Source: Natrinema pellirubrum DSM 15624
Lineage (GTDB): Archaea; Halobacteriota; Halobacteria; Halobacteriales; Natrialbaceae
Length of the DNA: 64,000 nt
Assembly (NCBI RefSeq): GCF_000230735.2
Contig: NC_019963.1
Location: forward strand, 1-64,000
Direction of reading: 5' to 3'
Each line of letters opens with the position of its first letter. Position 1 is the first letter of the stretch. Positions 32,551 through 40,630 of the stretch are shown here, piece after piece. The notes under the pieces were generated by a model, which saw only the letters and a program-made list of their open reading frames with translations, searched no databases and had not been told where the DNA came from. Position numbers and translations under genes: made by a program.

Positions 32551-33417
32551 CTATTCTTCCCACCAGCGGCCGCGTTCCGGGAAGTGGATATCCGACCACC
32601 CGGTCAGCGCGATTGAGCACCGGCCCTCGTACCAGTTTTTGGCTGCCGCTCGGAACCGGACCGTTTCGCCTTCCTGCACGACTGTTTGGTTGCTCTTCTT
32701 CCAGCAGGTGAATTTGATTTTCCCGCTTTCATCCGCTATCAGCCCGACTTGCTGTATCGCGCTACTGCTCGGCTCCCAGAGGGTCTGCACAGTTCCTTCA
32801 ACCGTCACCTCCCCGACCGGGACATCCGGCACGTCCGCGATGGGCACGATCGCCCCCGGCGCAGCCTTCAGTTCTTCGAGGGTCTCCAGCACCGCCTTCG
32901 TGACGTCCCGTCCGCGCTGCACCTTCTCGGCCAGCTGCTTCGCGACGACCGCTCTCGACCAGCCGCCCTTCACCTCGTCGCTGATCCGCATTGCTTGCTC
33001 GTTGACCTCCGCGAGTTCCTCTTGCGTGAGCTTCTCTCGGGGATCCGTGCGCTCCGCCGGCGCCGGTTTGTCACGACCACACTGCTCGCTGACGACCTCT
33101 CGCGTGCGCTGCTCCCGACCGTCCTGCGTTCCCAGCTCGGCCTGGGCACTGATGCGCTCCAGTTCGGCGTCCCGCGCCCGAATGCGCTCCTCCTGTTCGA
33201 GGGTGACACCGTGAATCCGGTCCTCGCTCGTGTCCGCGATCCCGTCCGGGTGGTTCGCATCGACCTTCGCCTGCGTCTCCTGCTCGACAGCCGCCTCGAA
33301 CGCCGGCGTCTCGTCGACGACCGGGAAGCCATCTTCATCGACCGCCTGACCGCCCGCTTGCTCGAATGCCTGTTCATCGACCGAAACTACATCCGTGGTG
33401 GCGTTGTTACTTGACAT
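32551..33417 (-). CDS. RPA-like single-stranded DNA-binding protein
   Basis: A 288-residue protein. The N-terminal half is acidic and helical. The C-terminal 110 residues form an OB fold: GEVTVEGTVQTLWEPSSSAI, VGLIADESGKIKFTCWKKSN and VQEGETVRFRAAAKNWYEGR. It should coat single-stranded DNA during plasmid replication or transfer. The ATG at 33417 follows a highly structured G+C-rich leader region. The fold is clear; the plasmid role is inferred. Confidence 0.82.
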   Translation of the reverse strand: MSSNNATTDVVSVDEQAFEQAGGQAVDEDGFPVVDETPAFEAAVEQETQAKVDANHPDGIADTSEDRIHGVTLEQEERIRARDAELERISAQAELGTQDGREQRTREVVSEQCGRDKPAPAERTDPREKLTQEELAEVNEQAMRISDEVKGGWSRAVVAKQLAEKVQRGRDVTKAVLETLEELKAAPGAIVPIADVPDVPVGEVTVEGTVQTLWEPSSSAIQQVGLIADESGKIKFTCWKKSNQTVVQEGETVRFRAAAKNWYEGRCSIALTGWSDIHFPERGRWWEE

Positions 33418-33435
33418 TGGAATCTACCCTGATTC

Positions 33436-33850
33436 CTGAAGGCGCTCAGCGCCCGACACCGCGATGCCTCTACATCGCGGATTTCCTCGATGGACTACGA
33501 CCGACAGACTCGTCTGCGCGCTCTCGCTCGCGCCTTCGCGAGCGCCCTGTGGGCGCGAGCGAGAGCGCGCCCGAGGAGGTCAACCATCCAGCACCGCGCG
33601 CCGACCCGCCCGGAGCGAGCGGCCAGCGGGATATGCCCGCTCGTGTCCGGCCCGGACTGCGGGTCCGTGTCCAGGGCGACTGTCGCCGAGAACGCGCGCC
33701 GCGGTGTGGCGCGCGCCAGCGCAGGCGGCACCAAGCGCTGGAACGCGAAAGCCCGCGAGGGGCGCAACCGACGGGGATACCCGCTGGCGCCGAGGGCACA
33801 TCCATTTTAGCCCGGAACGGGCGCTCGCGGTGCGGAGAGCGCCCGCATGC
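33436..33850. ncRNA. Candidate structured RNA region (strand uncertain)
   Basis: A very G+C-rich, gene-free stretch full of perfect hairpins: GGCGCTcAGCGCC (33441-33453), CCGCGATG/CATCGCGG (33459-33480), a 19-base inverted repeat (33516-33534 with 33552-33570), AGCGGG/CCCGCT near 33615-33632, GCGCGCC/GGCGCGC (33694-33714) and GGGCGCTC/GAGCGCCC (33819-33844). None of the open frames through it looks like protein. It might be a structured RNA or a DNA-level element (origin, transfer site). I do not recognise a known RNA class. Confidence 0.4.
33516..33570. repeat. Perfect 19-base inverted repeat
   Basis: The arm at 33516-33534 (GCGCGCTCTCGCTCGCGCC) is the exact reverse complement of the arm at 33552-33570, with a 17-base loop. 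It is far longer than the leader palindromes and is not next to a start codon. Confidence 0.85.
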
Positions 33851-34137
33851 CCGGAATGGTCGGTCGCGAGCGACGCGGAGGGCGGAATGCGGCGAGCGGG
33901 GCGGGCCGTACCGAACCAACTGAGCACCCGAGTTCGACGCTCGGTGACCCAGCCGGCATCCTGGTGGACTCAGAAAGGGCGAGGCCGTCTCGGTCGTCCC
34001 CCGACCCCGCAAGCACCACAGGTACGAGGAGCGCAGCGCGGGTCGCGGGATGCCGAGCGGCCGAGGGCTTTCGAGAAGCGCACGACTGTCGTTGCCGGAC
34101 TACCAGTAACCGGTAGACGGGCTCGCCCGGAAGCGGA

Positions 34138-34639
34138 CTACTCGAGCAGGTCCTCGACGAACCGGAAGCCATTCACATACGTCACCGAGTCGCCGTACCC
34201 CTCGCTTGCGAGGACTGCTTCAGCCTCTTCTCCAGCGAGCGAATCCGTCGTGTAGATGTACGCGTGGTCTGCAGCCCCCCTCGACAAACGCATGGGCAGC
34301 GACGCCTGCCAATGCTGGATCGGCACGCTCGATCTCGTCGGCCGGCCGGTCATCCGCGTTCGCAATGTATCGCTGGACGCCATCCATCGTCCGCGACACC
34401 AGTCCCAGCGAGTAGTCCAGCGGCGCTGCCACACGCGTCCATCCCTCCTCGATCGCCGTGTCGATCGGCGGGGTCTCGACGTCGTCCACCTCAACAGTCA
34501 ATTCGTCGTATACTCGCTCGGGGAGGACGAATGTGATGTCGTTCCGGCGGGCGAACGTACGGACGGCCTGATACCGCCGGTTCGACGGTTGGCCCATCGC
34601 GACGAACAGGCCGGCATCCGCGATATGGATGGCGGTCAC
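34138..34639 (-). pseudogene. PIN-domain toxin gene broken by a frameshift
   Basis: The first frame starts MTAIHIADAGLFVAMGQPSN (34639) and runs to about 34280 with a PIN fold (Asp8 as metal ligand; VLPERVYDELTVEVDD). The ending (HAYIYTTDSLAGEEAEAVL, then SVTYVNGFRFVEDLLE) is in the next frame down to 34138. The switch falls at a run of six C (34275-34280; six G on the coding strand). Five G would restore one continuous protein of about 166 residues. Sequencing error or real phase-variable inactivation are both possible. It overlaps its regulator by four bases. Confidence 0.8.
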
Positions 34640-35235
34640 GCGTCGTCGACGACGTCCTCGTCGACGCCGCCGATATCCGCGCCCGACGCGCCCGACGTCT
34701 CGATGTCGAAGTGCTCGAGGACGACGGGCCGGAGTGCCTGCAGAATGATCTCGGCTGCGAGCGGCGAGATGTCGAGGTCCTGGGCCATCAGGCGGTGGGT
34801 GATCTCGCCCCGTTCGCGGTCGACAGCGTAGGTGAGCGCCGTCGCGAGCCCGGCGATTCCGTGCCGGTCGATGTACGTATCGATGTCGTCGTCGGTCGCC
34901 CGCCGGCCGACGGCGTCGATGAGCGCCGGCGTGATCGTGTACTCACGGTCGCCAGCGGCCGTTGTCACGGTCAGGTCGATCTCCCGCGCAACGTACCGCC
35001 GGGGCTGTTCCTCGCTGGTTGCCTCGATGACGCCGGCGTCGACGAGCCGGTTGACGTAGGTGTAGGCCGTGCCCTGCGCGAGGTCGAGGGCGTCCATTAG
35101 TTCCTGGACGGTCGACTCGCCCTCGCGAGCGAGATACGCGTACAGCTGGGCGAGGGCTGGTTCTTCGAGGAGGTCCGCGACCGAGAGGAAGTCGCGGATG
35201 ACCTCGCCGTCGGCCCGGTTCGAGGTGCGTGACAT
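34636..35235 (-). CDS. Winged-helix regulator, antitoxin-like partner of PIN protein
   Basis: A 199-residue protein. The N-terminal winged helix (LYAYLAREGESTVQELMDAL then AQGTAYTYVNRLVDAGVIEA) is followed by a C-terminal domain (RATDDDIDTYIDRHGIAGLA, EITHRLMAQDLDISPLAAEI) of the type I recall as DUF7437. Its last codons overlap the PIN gene (ATGA). This pairing is a common haloarchaeal VapBC-like toxin-antitoxin layout. DNA binding is clear; neutralisation of the toxin is inferred. Confidence 0.78.
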   Translation of the reverse strand: MSRTSNRADGEVIRDFLSVADLLEEPALAQLYAYLAREGESTVQELMDALDLAQGTAYTYVNRLVDAGVIEATSEEQPRRYVAREIDLTVTTAAGDREYTITPALIDAVGRRATDDDIDTYIDRHGIAGLATALTYAVDRERGEITHRLMAQDLDISPLAAEIILQALRPVVLEHFDIETSGASGADIGGVDEDVVDDA

Positions 35236-35290
35236 GGCTTCGGCAGTGATTACAGTTTACAGCGAATCAATAAAGAATGTTGGGGTCAGT

Positions 35291-35629
35291 TCACCCCGAC
35301 TCGGGCGTCGAGACGAGATGGTCGTCGAGCTCCCGCGTCCAGTACGTTGCCGGCCCACCTGGACTACAGCGGACACAGAGGTGTAGCGGTCCCTCGAGAT
35401 GCCCGAGCTCCACGCGGAACCGAGTCAGCGCAGCGAGCGTGTCGACAACGAGGCCACAGCTGTCACAAGCATGGTGATCTCGGTCCACGGGCTCAGCCTG
35501 CTCCTGGATGGCACAGTCGACGCAGATCGCGTGCGTAACCCGCTCATCGGCACCCCAGGTATGGGCGTCACCGATCTTCGAACCAGAGGGCGCGTCACAG
35601 AACGCACACCCGGAGAGCGTCTGTTGCAT
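35291..35629 (-). CDS. Hypothetical protein with zinc-binding Cys clusters
   Basis: A 112-residue protein. CAFCDAPSGS and ICVDCAIQEQ make one four-Cys site; HHACDSCGLV and HLCVRCSPGG make a second. It overlaps the upstream gene at TAATG, so the two are coupled. Function unknown. Confidence 0.7.
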   Translation of the reverse strand: MQQTLSGCAFCDAPSGSKIGDAHTWGADERVTHAICVDCAIQEQAEPVDRDHHACDSCGLVVDTLAALTRFRVELGHLEGPLHLCVRCSPGGPATYWTRELDDHLVSTPESG

Positions 35630-35919
35630 TACTCATCCTCCGCGCCGGCGTCCTGCGCGGCCGTCCATCCTCGATGGAAGACAGCTAGCTGGCGGATCGC
35701 GTCGAACGCCTCGCCACTCGGTTCGTGAACGAGGACTCGCTGCTCGGCGACCGCCGTCACGAGATCGTCGTCGACGAGGTCACTGACGAGCTGTCGCGCC
35801 GTCGTCTCGTCGACGTCCGCCGTCGAGGGGCGGGCTGCATCTCGGTCCTGGGCGAGGAGTTCGGTTTCGAGTCGTTCATAATCGGCTGTCGTATCGTCGA
35901 ATGCGTCTGGTTCAGTCAT
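35629..35919 (-). CDS. Small acidic plasmid protein
   Basis: A 96-residue acidic helical protein (TTARQLVSDLVDDDLVTAVA, then EQRVLVHEPSGEAFDAIRQL). It is translationally coupled to the zinc protein downstream. The strong palindrome H19 is 23 bases upstream. Function unknown. Confidence 0.68.
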   Translation of the reverse strand: MTEPDAFDDTTADYERLETELLAQDRDAARPSTADVDETTARQLVSDLVDDDLVTAVAEQRVLVHEPSGEAFDAIRQLAVFHRGWTAAQDAGAEDE

Positions 35920-35941
35920 GGGTACTCTCGCGAAGCACGGT

Positions 35942-35966
35942 CAGGAGCGCGCCTCGCGCCTCCTGG
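35942..35966 (-). promoter_or_regulatory. Leader palindrome H19
   Basis: CAGGAGCGCG (35942-35951) pairs with CGCG and CTCCTG (35955-35965) over ten bases with one bulged C. No A-tract. Confidence 0.6.
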
Positions 35967-36080
35967 CGACGATAGACATGAAGCAGAGATCGGGAGCGAA
36001 GGGAGGTGACTGCATGACGCAGACTCGTCCACTGTACCTCGACGGAAACCTCACAACGCGGTATGTTCCACCGGTGAGGC

Positions 36081-36119
36081 GATGATATATTGTGCCGGCC
36101 GCTGATAGGACAGATATCG
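36081..36119 (+). promoter_or_regulatory. Promoter of the MBL-fold gene
   Basis: GATGATATATTG at about 36080-36091 gives a TATA-like box about 30 bases before the ATG at 36120. Confidence 0.45.
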
Positions 36120-37832
36120 ATGGAGATCCAGTTCCAGCACGCGAACCCGTATTCCGGGCGCGAATCCGTCGTCCTGCGGATCGATGGGTTGCTCGCCGAC
36201 CAGACGGTCTGCGTGCTCGTCGATGCTGGCCAGAACGTTTCGACCGACGATCTCCTCGACGACGACGCCGACGAATATCTCGCCGCGATCTGTCTCACCC
36301 ACGCCCACCTCGATCACTACCAGTCGCTCGGCGACGCCCTCGCCCACGGCGCGCCGGTGTACGCCGCCACCGACACGGCCACCATGCTCGAGGACGTCTT
36401 CGCTGCCGGCGCCGCCCACTACGACCTCACGAACACGGACCGTGTGCTCGACCAGCTGGAACCAATCGCGGAGTGGACGCGGATCGTGTCCGGCCTCCGC
36501 GTCCATCCCGTGCCGGCCGGCCACACGCCGGGCGCAGCGGGTTTCCTCTTCGAGGTCACTGCCGACGACGAGCGCCGAACGATCCTCGTCACCGGTGATT
36601 TCACGACCCGACGCGCAGCCGGCTATCCCGGTTTCGATCGCGACCTCCCCGTGAACGTCGACGTCCTCGTGCTGACCGCTGCGACGAGCGAGACGTTCGA
36701 AGCGACGCTCACCGACGCTGTCGGGGCGATCTGTGAACGCGTCTGGGCCGGCTCGACCGTCCTCACGACTGCCAGCGGCCTGACTGGGCTCCACCTCGCG
36801 TACCTCCTCGGCCACCTCGCCGACCAGTGGGACGAACGACTGCCCATCACGCTTGCTGGCCACGTCGCGAAGCTCTACGACCGCCTCGAGTACACCGTCC
36901 CGAACGTCGAGACGTCCGCCGAGTTCGCTGACCCAGCAGCGGTCTTGGAGGCGGATGGCGTGACGATCGCCGGGCCGGAGGTACCGATCGACGGGAGCGC
37001 CAAACGCCTCTTCGAGACGATTGCCGACGACCCCGGCGCGACGCTCGTCCAACTCATTAACGGCGGGACTGATCCGGTGGCGAGCGCGGCGTGTACGACC
37101 CACCAGTTCTCGCTCAGCAACCACCCGACGCCGCAGACGATCGACGATGTCGTCGAGGCGCTCTCGCCGGTCCACGTCGTCATCACGCATCAACAGGGCG
37201 CCGCCGCGGACCAGTACAAGGACAAGTACGATAGTTTCGTCTGGGCGACCGACGACACGGCCTGCTACACGCTCTTGGACGACTCGGGCTGGACGCCGCC
37301 ACCGTGGGTGACGGCGTCGACGAAACGTCGGGTGCAGTCTGGGCCGACCACGATGGGCGGGACGCTCGGCGACGCGCTCGCGGACGAGGAGATTCCGCTG
37401 CCGTCGGTAACGCGACTTGAGGACGTGGATCTCGAGGCGGAAGGACTCGACCTGGAAGCGCTTCGCGACCGGCTCTCGGTGGAGCGCGACGCGCAGACGC
37501 ACCAGGAGACAGCTACCACCCAGCAGGATGCCGACGGACGGGAGGATGCGGCAGGCTCAGCGCTGGCTGACGGGTCGGCCGAGGACTGGGCGGCGACAGG
37601 CGACGACCCGGACATCGAGACGGCCCTCGGGGGACTGGATGCTCGTCTCGACCGGATCGAAGCGGCCGTCACCGACCGTGGTGTCGACGCCCGCGTCGTC
37701 GATGCGGGCAACGGCACGCTCTTGCTTCGCCTCGAAGACCCACCAGACGATCTCGAACACGGGCAGCGTCTGCGGGTTGTTCTCCCGGGCGGACGGGTTT
37801 CGGATGACGACGACCACGCTGACCAGGAATAA
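36120..37832 (+). CDS. Metallo-beta-lactamase-fold nuclease-like protein
   Basis: A 570-residue protein. The MBL metal site is THAHLDHYQ (His61, His63, Asp65, His66), with PAGHTPGAAGF and VTGDFTTR supplying later ligands. The layout after the MBL core (helical insert, then VHVVITHQQGAAADQY) recalls beta-CASP RNA/DNA nucleases. The C-terminal 150 residues are acidic and end in a small beta domain (GNGTLLLRLEDPPDDLEHGQ). The first ATG giving a family-like start is at 36120. A role in plasmid RNA or DNA processing is inferred. Confidence 0.8.
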   Translation: MEIQFQHANPYSGRESVVLRIDGLLADQTVCVLVDAGQNVSTDDLLDDDADEYLAAICLTHAHLDHYQSLGDALAHGAPVYAATDTATMLEDVFAAGAAHYDLTNTDRVLDQLEPIAEWTRIVSGLRVHPVPAGHTPGAAGFLFEVTADDERRTILVTGDFTTRRAAGYPGFDRDLPVNVDVLVLTAATSETFEATLTDAVGAICERVWAGSTVLTTASGLTGLHLAYLLGHLADQWDERLPITLAGHVAKLYDRLEYTVPNVETSAEFADPAAVLEADGVTIAGPEVPIDGSAKRLFETIADDPGATLVQLINGGTDPVASAACTTHQFSLSNHPTPQTIDDVVEALSPVHVVITHQQGAAADQYKDKYDSFVWATDDTACYTLLDDSGWTPPPWVTASTKRRVQSGPTTMGGTLGDALADEEIPLPSVTRLEDVDLEAEGLDLEALRDRLSVERDAQTHQETATTQQDADGREDAAGSALADGSAEDWAATGDDPDIETALGGLDARLDRIEAAVTDRGVDARVVDAGNGTLLLRLEDPPDDLEHGQRLRVVLPGGRVSDDDDHADQE

Positions 37833-37941
37833 TCGCCGCTCTCGGCTGTGTTGAAGCCTATTCGTTCGATACGTTTCCTATTGGAACAACCGTTGGATGG
37901 CTCGTGCGTATTAATCGTTCAACCTCGGTGGAGGTGAATGT

Positions 37942-38700
37942 CTACACAGAACGACGTTCATTCTTGATGTGATCAACGTAGGTATCAACCACGTTCTGAA
38001 TGATGGTTTCGCCGGCTTCAGCGGTTGCTTCAGCCGGATCGCCAAGCACACCGTTTTGGGTGATGGTTTTGAACCCCTCGCTCAGAAGGCGAGCGGTAGA
38101 AATCTTCCCTTCAGGGCCGGACTCGATGTTCTCCAGCCTTACGAGATCCTTATTTACCGCCAACACCACCGCCGTCTCGGCTGCACCGGCGTGAATCACG
38201 TCTTGATTGTATTTGATCCCCGCCTCGCTGAGGCCATCATTCAGTAACTGCATATGCTCATCGAGGTCAGCCAGGGGAATCACAGTGGCTTCGATTTCCC
38301 GAGCGACATCTGGTGCGACAGTCTTGACCGGACCGAAATTCCCGCCGTGCGTCGGGACTAAGACGATATGTTCGAAGCCGTGGTCATCGAGCGACCGGCA
38401 GTATGCTCTGATCACATCCATCAGTGTCTCGGGCGGGATAGTGATAGTGCCCGGGAACTCCATGTGGTGTCCTGAGCAGCCGGGCCGGATCGTTGGTGCA
38501 GCAAGGGCATCTCCCAGTTTCTCCGCGATCCGCTGCGAGAGTTCGTCACCGTCCAGTGTGTCCATGTTCAACGGGAGGTGGGGACCGTGCTGTTCGATCG
38601 AGCCGACGGAAACGATCGCCGTCCGTGTTCCGTTTTCGAGCGCCGATTCGACTTCTGGCCATACCATCTCCTCAAGGAGTATTGACCTGCGAGAAGGCAT
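37942..38700 (-). CDS. Creatininase-family amidohydrolase
   Basis: A 252-residue metal-dependent amidohydrolase. VGSIEQHGPHLPLNMDT (about 32-48) gives the Glu, His and Asp metal ligands. THGGNFGP and IHAGAAETAVV are the other family motifs. Relatives hydrolyse creatinine, formamidopyrimidines or peptide precursors; the substrate here cannot be told. A TTTAAA box at 38725-38730 lies about 27 bases before the ATG, so it is leaderless and stands alone. Confidence 0.88.
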   Translation of the reverse strand: MPSRRSILLEEMVWPEVESALENGTRTAIVSVGSIEQHGPHLPLNMDTLDGDELSQRIAEKLGDALAAPTIRPGCSGHHMEFPGTITIPPETLMDVIRAYCRSLDDHGFEHIVLVPTHGGNFGPVKTVAPDVAREIEATVIPLADLDEHMQLLNDGLSEAGIKYNQDVIHAGAAETAVVLAVNKDLVRLENIESGPEGKISTARLLSEGFKTITQNGVLGDPAEATAEAGETIIQNVVDTYVDHIKNERRSV

Positions 38701-38722
38701 GCAGTTAGTGGTGCTCCCGCAT

Positions 38723-38733
38723 AGTTTAAAATT
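38723..38733 (-). promoter_or_regulatory. Promoter of the creatininase-family gene
   Basis: TTTAAA (38725-38730) is 25-30 bases before the minus-strand ATG at 38700, the spacing of a leaderless archaeal promoter. The remaining 38734-38934 stretch shows nothing recognisable. Confidence 0.5.
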
Positions 38734-38934
38734 CCTGTCACACAGAAGGAGAGTGGCTCGGATCGTTCCGGGCGTAGTCGCGATCTACGTCCCCTATACT
38801 TACCGTTTCAACGTGTCTGTCCTGTTAGCGGCTGGCGATTTTAATCGAGCTCCGCTCTAAGGGACGGTGGAGCGAGTGGCTGTCGCTCGACGCTCACCCG
38901 AATTCCTAACCCCTGGCCACCGTAGGCAGAACTA

Positions 38935-39168
38935 ATGCGGGATTCGGGAACGCCGATTAATTCCAGTGAGGAAGCCGCGCTCGAGCACCTCGAGCAGTAC
39001 GTCGACACGCTGCCGGATGACGAACGCCTCACGCGAGCGGACGCAGTCGCGCATCTCGTGGAGCAGGGGAGTGAACGTGCCGACGCACGAGAACACATTG
39101 AGCAACTGCTCTTGAAGGGCTATCTGTACGAAGTCGACGACGAACTGCGGATTCCGACACGACCCTGA
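38935..39168 (+). CDS. Small helical protein, winged-helix-like
   Basis: A 77-residue acidic protein. LTRADAVAHLVEQGSERADA then EHIEQLLLKGYLYEVDDELR has the helix-helix-wing spacing of a small winged helix. It is on the opposite strand to the primase gene. Function unknown. Confidence 0.6.
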   Translation: MRDSGTPINSSEEAALEHLEQYVDTLPDDERLTRADAVAHLVEQGSERADAREHIEQLLLKGYLYEVDDELRIPTRP

Positions 39169-39358
39169 CGAGGAAGGGCAATAACTGCTCCTTGCTGCCA
39201 GCCATTACAGCCAGATTGTCGCGACGACGACAGTGAGGAACACGAGTGCAATCCACGACTCGTGGTCCAGCGCGTCGATCCCGCATCCGGGCGAACCGCT
39301 TTGCAGCTGACTGTCGTTTCGCGCCAGCCGAGACGTACGCTTCGTCGCAGTCTCGCTG

Positions 39359-40630
39359 TTACTCGGAGCTACTCCCGAACAACCCTTTTGCCCGGCCCCA
39401 CACGGACGCTGTCTCGGACTCGGTACCGTCCTCACCAGAATCGACAGTGGTCGCTTCGTGGGGATTACTTGGCTCTTGGTCACGGTCTGTGGGTGCTTCG
39501 GTGAGTCGCTCGACTTCTGCTTCGAGGGTGTCGATCCGCTCGTTCTTCTCTGCCAGTGTCGCCTCGAGTTCGTCGACGCGCTCGGTCAGCAGCCGGTTCT
39601 TCTCGACCAAATACGCCCGACTCCGCTCCGAGTCATCGGTATCAGTGGCTGCCGACGAGTCGGTAGCGGGGTCGTGGGCGTCCGCGGTGTCGTCGCCGGC
39701 GTCTGGCTCGTAGAACTCCGAGGTACTCGTGATTGCTCGCTCGATGGTCTTCTCTCCATACGTTGATCCATCCGCGTAGTGGACCTCATCCCACTTCTCG
39801 CGAAGCAACCCGGACTCACGGAACAGTTGATCCATCTGCGTCCGGTCGCCGCCGGTCCAGAACGCCAGCAGACAACACAGCGCCATGTCAGCCTCCGACT
39901 GGCTATCGTACCCGACCGTGTTCCCGTTCCAGAGCCGCTCGAACTTCTCGCCGTTCGACGCGTTCCGGGCCTTCTCGAGGAGCACCTCATCCTCGAGGTC
40001 AACTTCGACGTTGACTGCACCGCTCGTTGCTGACTCCCCGTTAGTCGCGCCACGGGGCTCGGACTCGGACGCCGTGTCGCTGCCAGTGTCCTGGACGTAC
40101 TCGCGGTGAATCGCCGCGAGCGCGTCCTGCCGGCGGGCGACGTGAGTCGGTGTCTCGTCAACGTGGTCGCCGGTAACGGTGAAAAACCGCGCCGTATCGT
40201 ACAGTTCGATGCTCCCCCGCCGATTCCGGCCCTCCGGGAGTTCACCCCTGAGGAGAACGTGATAGCCGGTGCCGGACGGCGACACCTCCGTGTAGGAATC
40301 CAATCGGTCGATGATGTCTCGCGCAGCATCGTCGACGTCGCCGGTCTCCGGATCGCGACAGTCGTCCAAATCGACGCCGACGATGGGGTCGTCGTCGGTG
40401 AACACGAACCCGACGCCGTCCGCGTGCTCTGTCTCGGTGTACTCGAGTGCCGTCTCGAAATCACTCCAGGTATCTGATTCCGTCGACGACGCGAACCCAC
40501 CAGCCCCCGGCGTCACCGGAATCTTCGTCGGTTTCCCATCTCGATCCTCTTCGCGCCAGCACACCCACTGCTCGCGCTCACGCACCCCCTCGGGGAGCCC
40601 CGAGACAGCGAGCGACGACTCAGACACCAT
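39359..40630 (-). CDS. Primase-polymerase-like protein (NrS-1 type)
   Basis: A 423-residue protein. VGFVFTDDDPIVGVDLDDCR contains the DxD metal ligands (Asp87, Asp89) of an archaeo-eukaryotic primase fold; SGTGYHVLLRGELP is the nucleotide-binding strand. A helical bundle follows (ADMALCCLLAFWTGGDRTQM) like the helix-bundle domain of NrS-1-type polymerases. The C-terminus is a coiled coil (about residues 330-380). It probably primes plasmid or transfer replication. ATG at 40630 chosen; a longer frame runs into the iteron region. Confidence 0.82.
   Translation of the reverse strand: MVSESSLAVSGLPEGVREREQWVCWREEDRDGKPTKIPVTPGAGGFASSTESDTWSDFETALEYTETEHADGVGFVFTDDDPIVGVDLDDCRDPETGDVDDAARDIIDRLDSYTEVSPSGTGYHVLLRGELPEGRNRRGSIELYDTARFFTVTGDHVDETPTHVARRQDALAAIHREYVQDTGSDTASESEPRGATNGESATSGAVNVEVDLEDEVLLEKARNASNGEKFERLWNGNTVGYDSQSEADMALCCLLAFWTGGDRTQMDQLFRESGLLREKWDEVHYADGSTYGEKTIERAITSTSEFYEPDAGDDTADAHDPATDSSAATDTDDSERSRAYLVEKNRLLTERVDELEATLAEKNERIDTLEAEVERLTEAPTDRDQEPSNPHEATTVDSGEDGTESETASVWGRAKGLFGSSSE

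Noticed and set aside
33464-34255. Long plus-strand open frame of 263 codons
   Set aside because: Arg/Pro/Ala-rich low-complexity product caused by very high G+C; several frames are open together, and it runs through perfect hairpins.
36051-37502. 483-codon minus-strand frame opposite the MBL gene
   Set aside because: Antisense of a well-supported protein; no motif of its own.
39205-39358. Possible short minus-strand membrane peptide ending SWIALVFLTVVVATIWL
   Set aside because: No start codon follows the primase stop in this frame; could be a remnant but cannot be supported.
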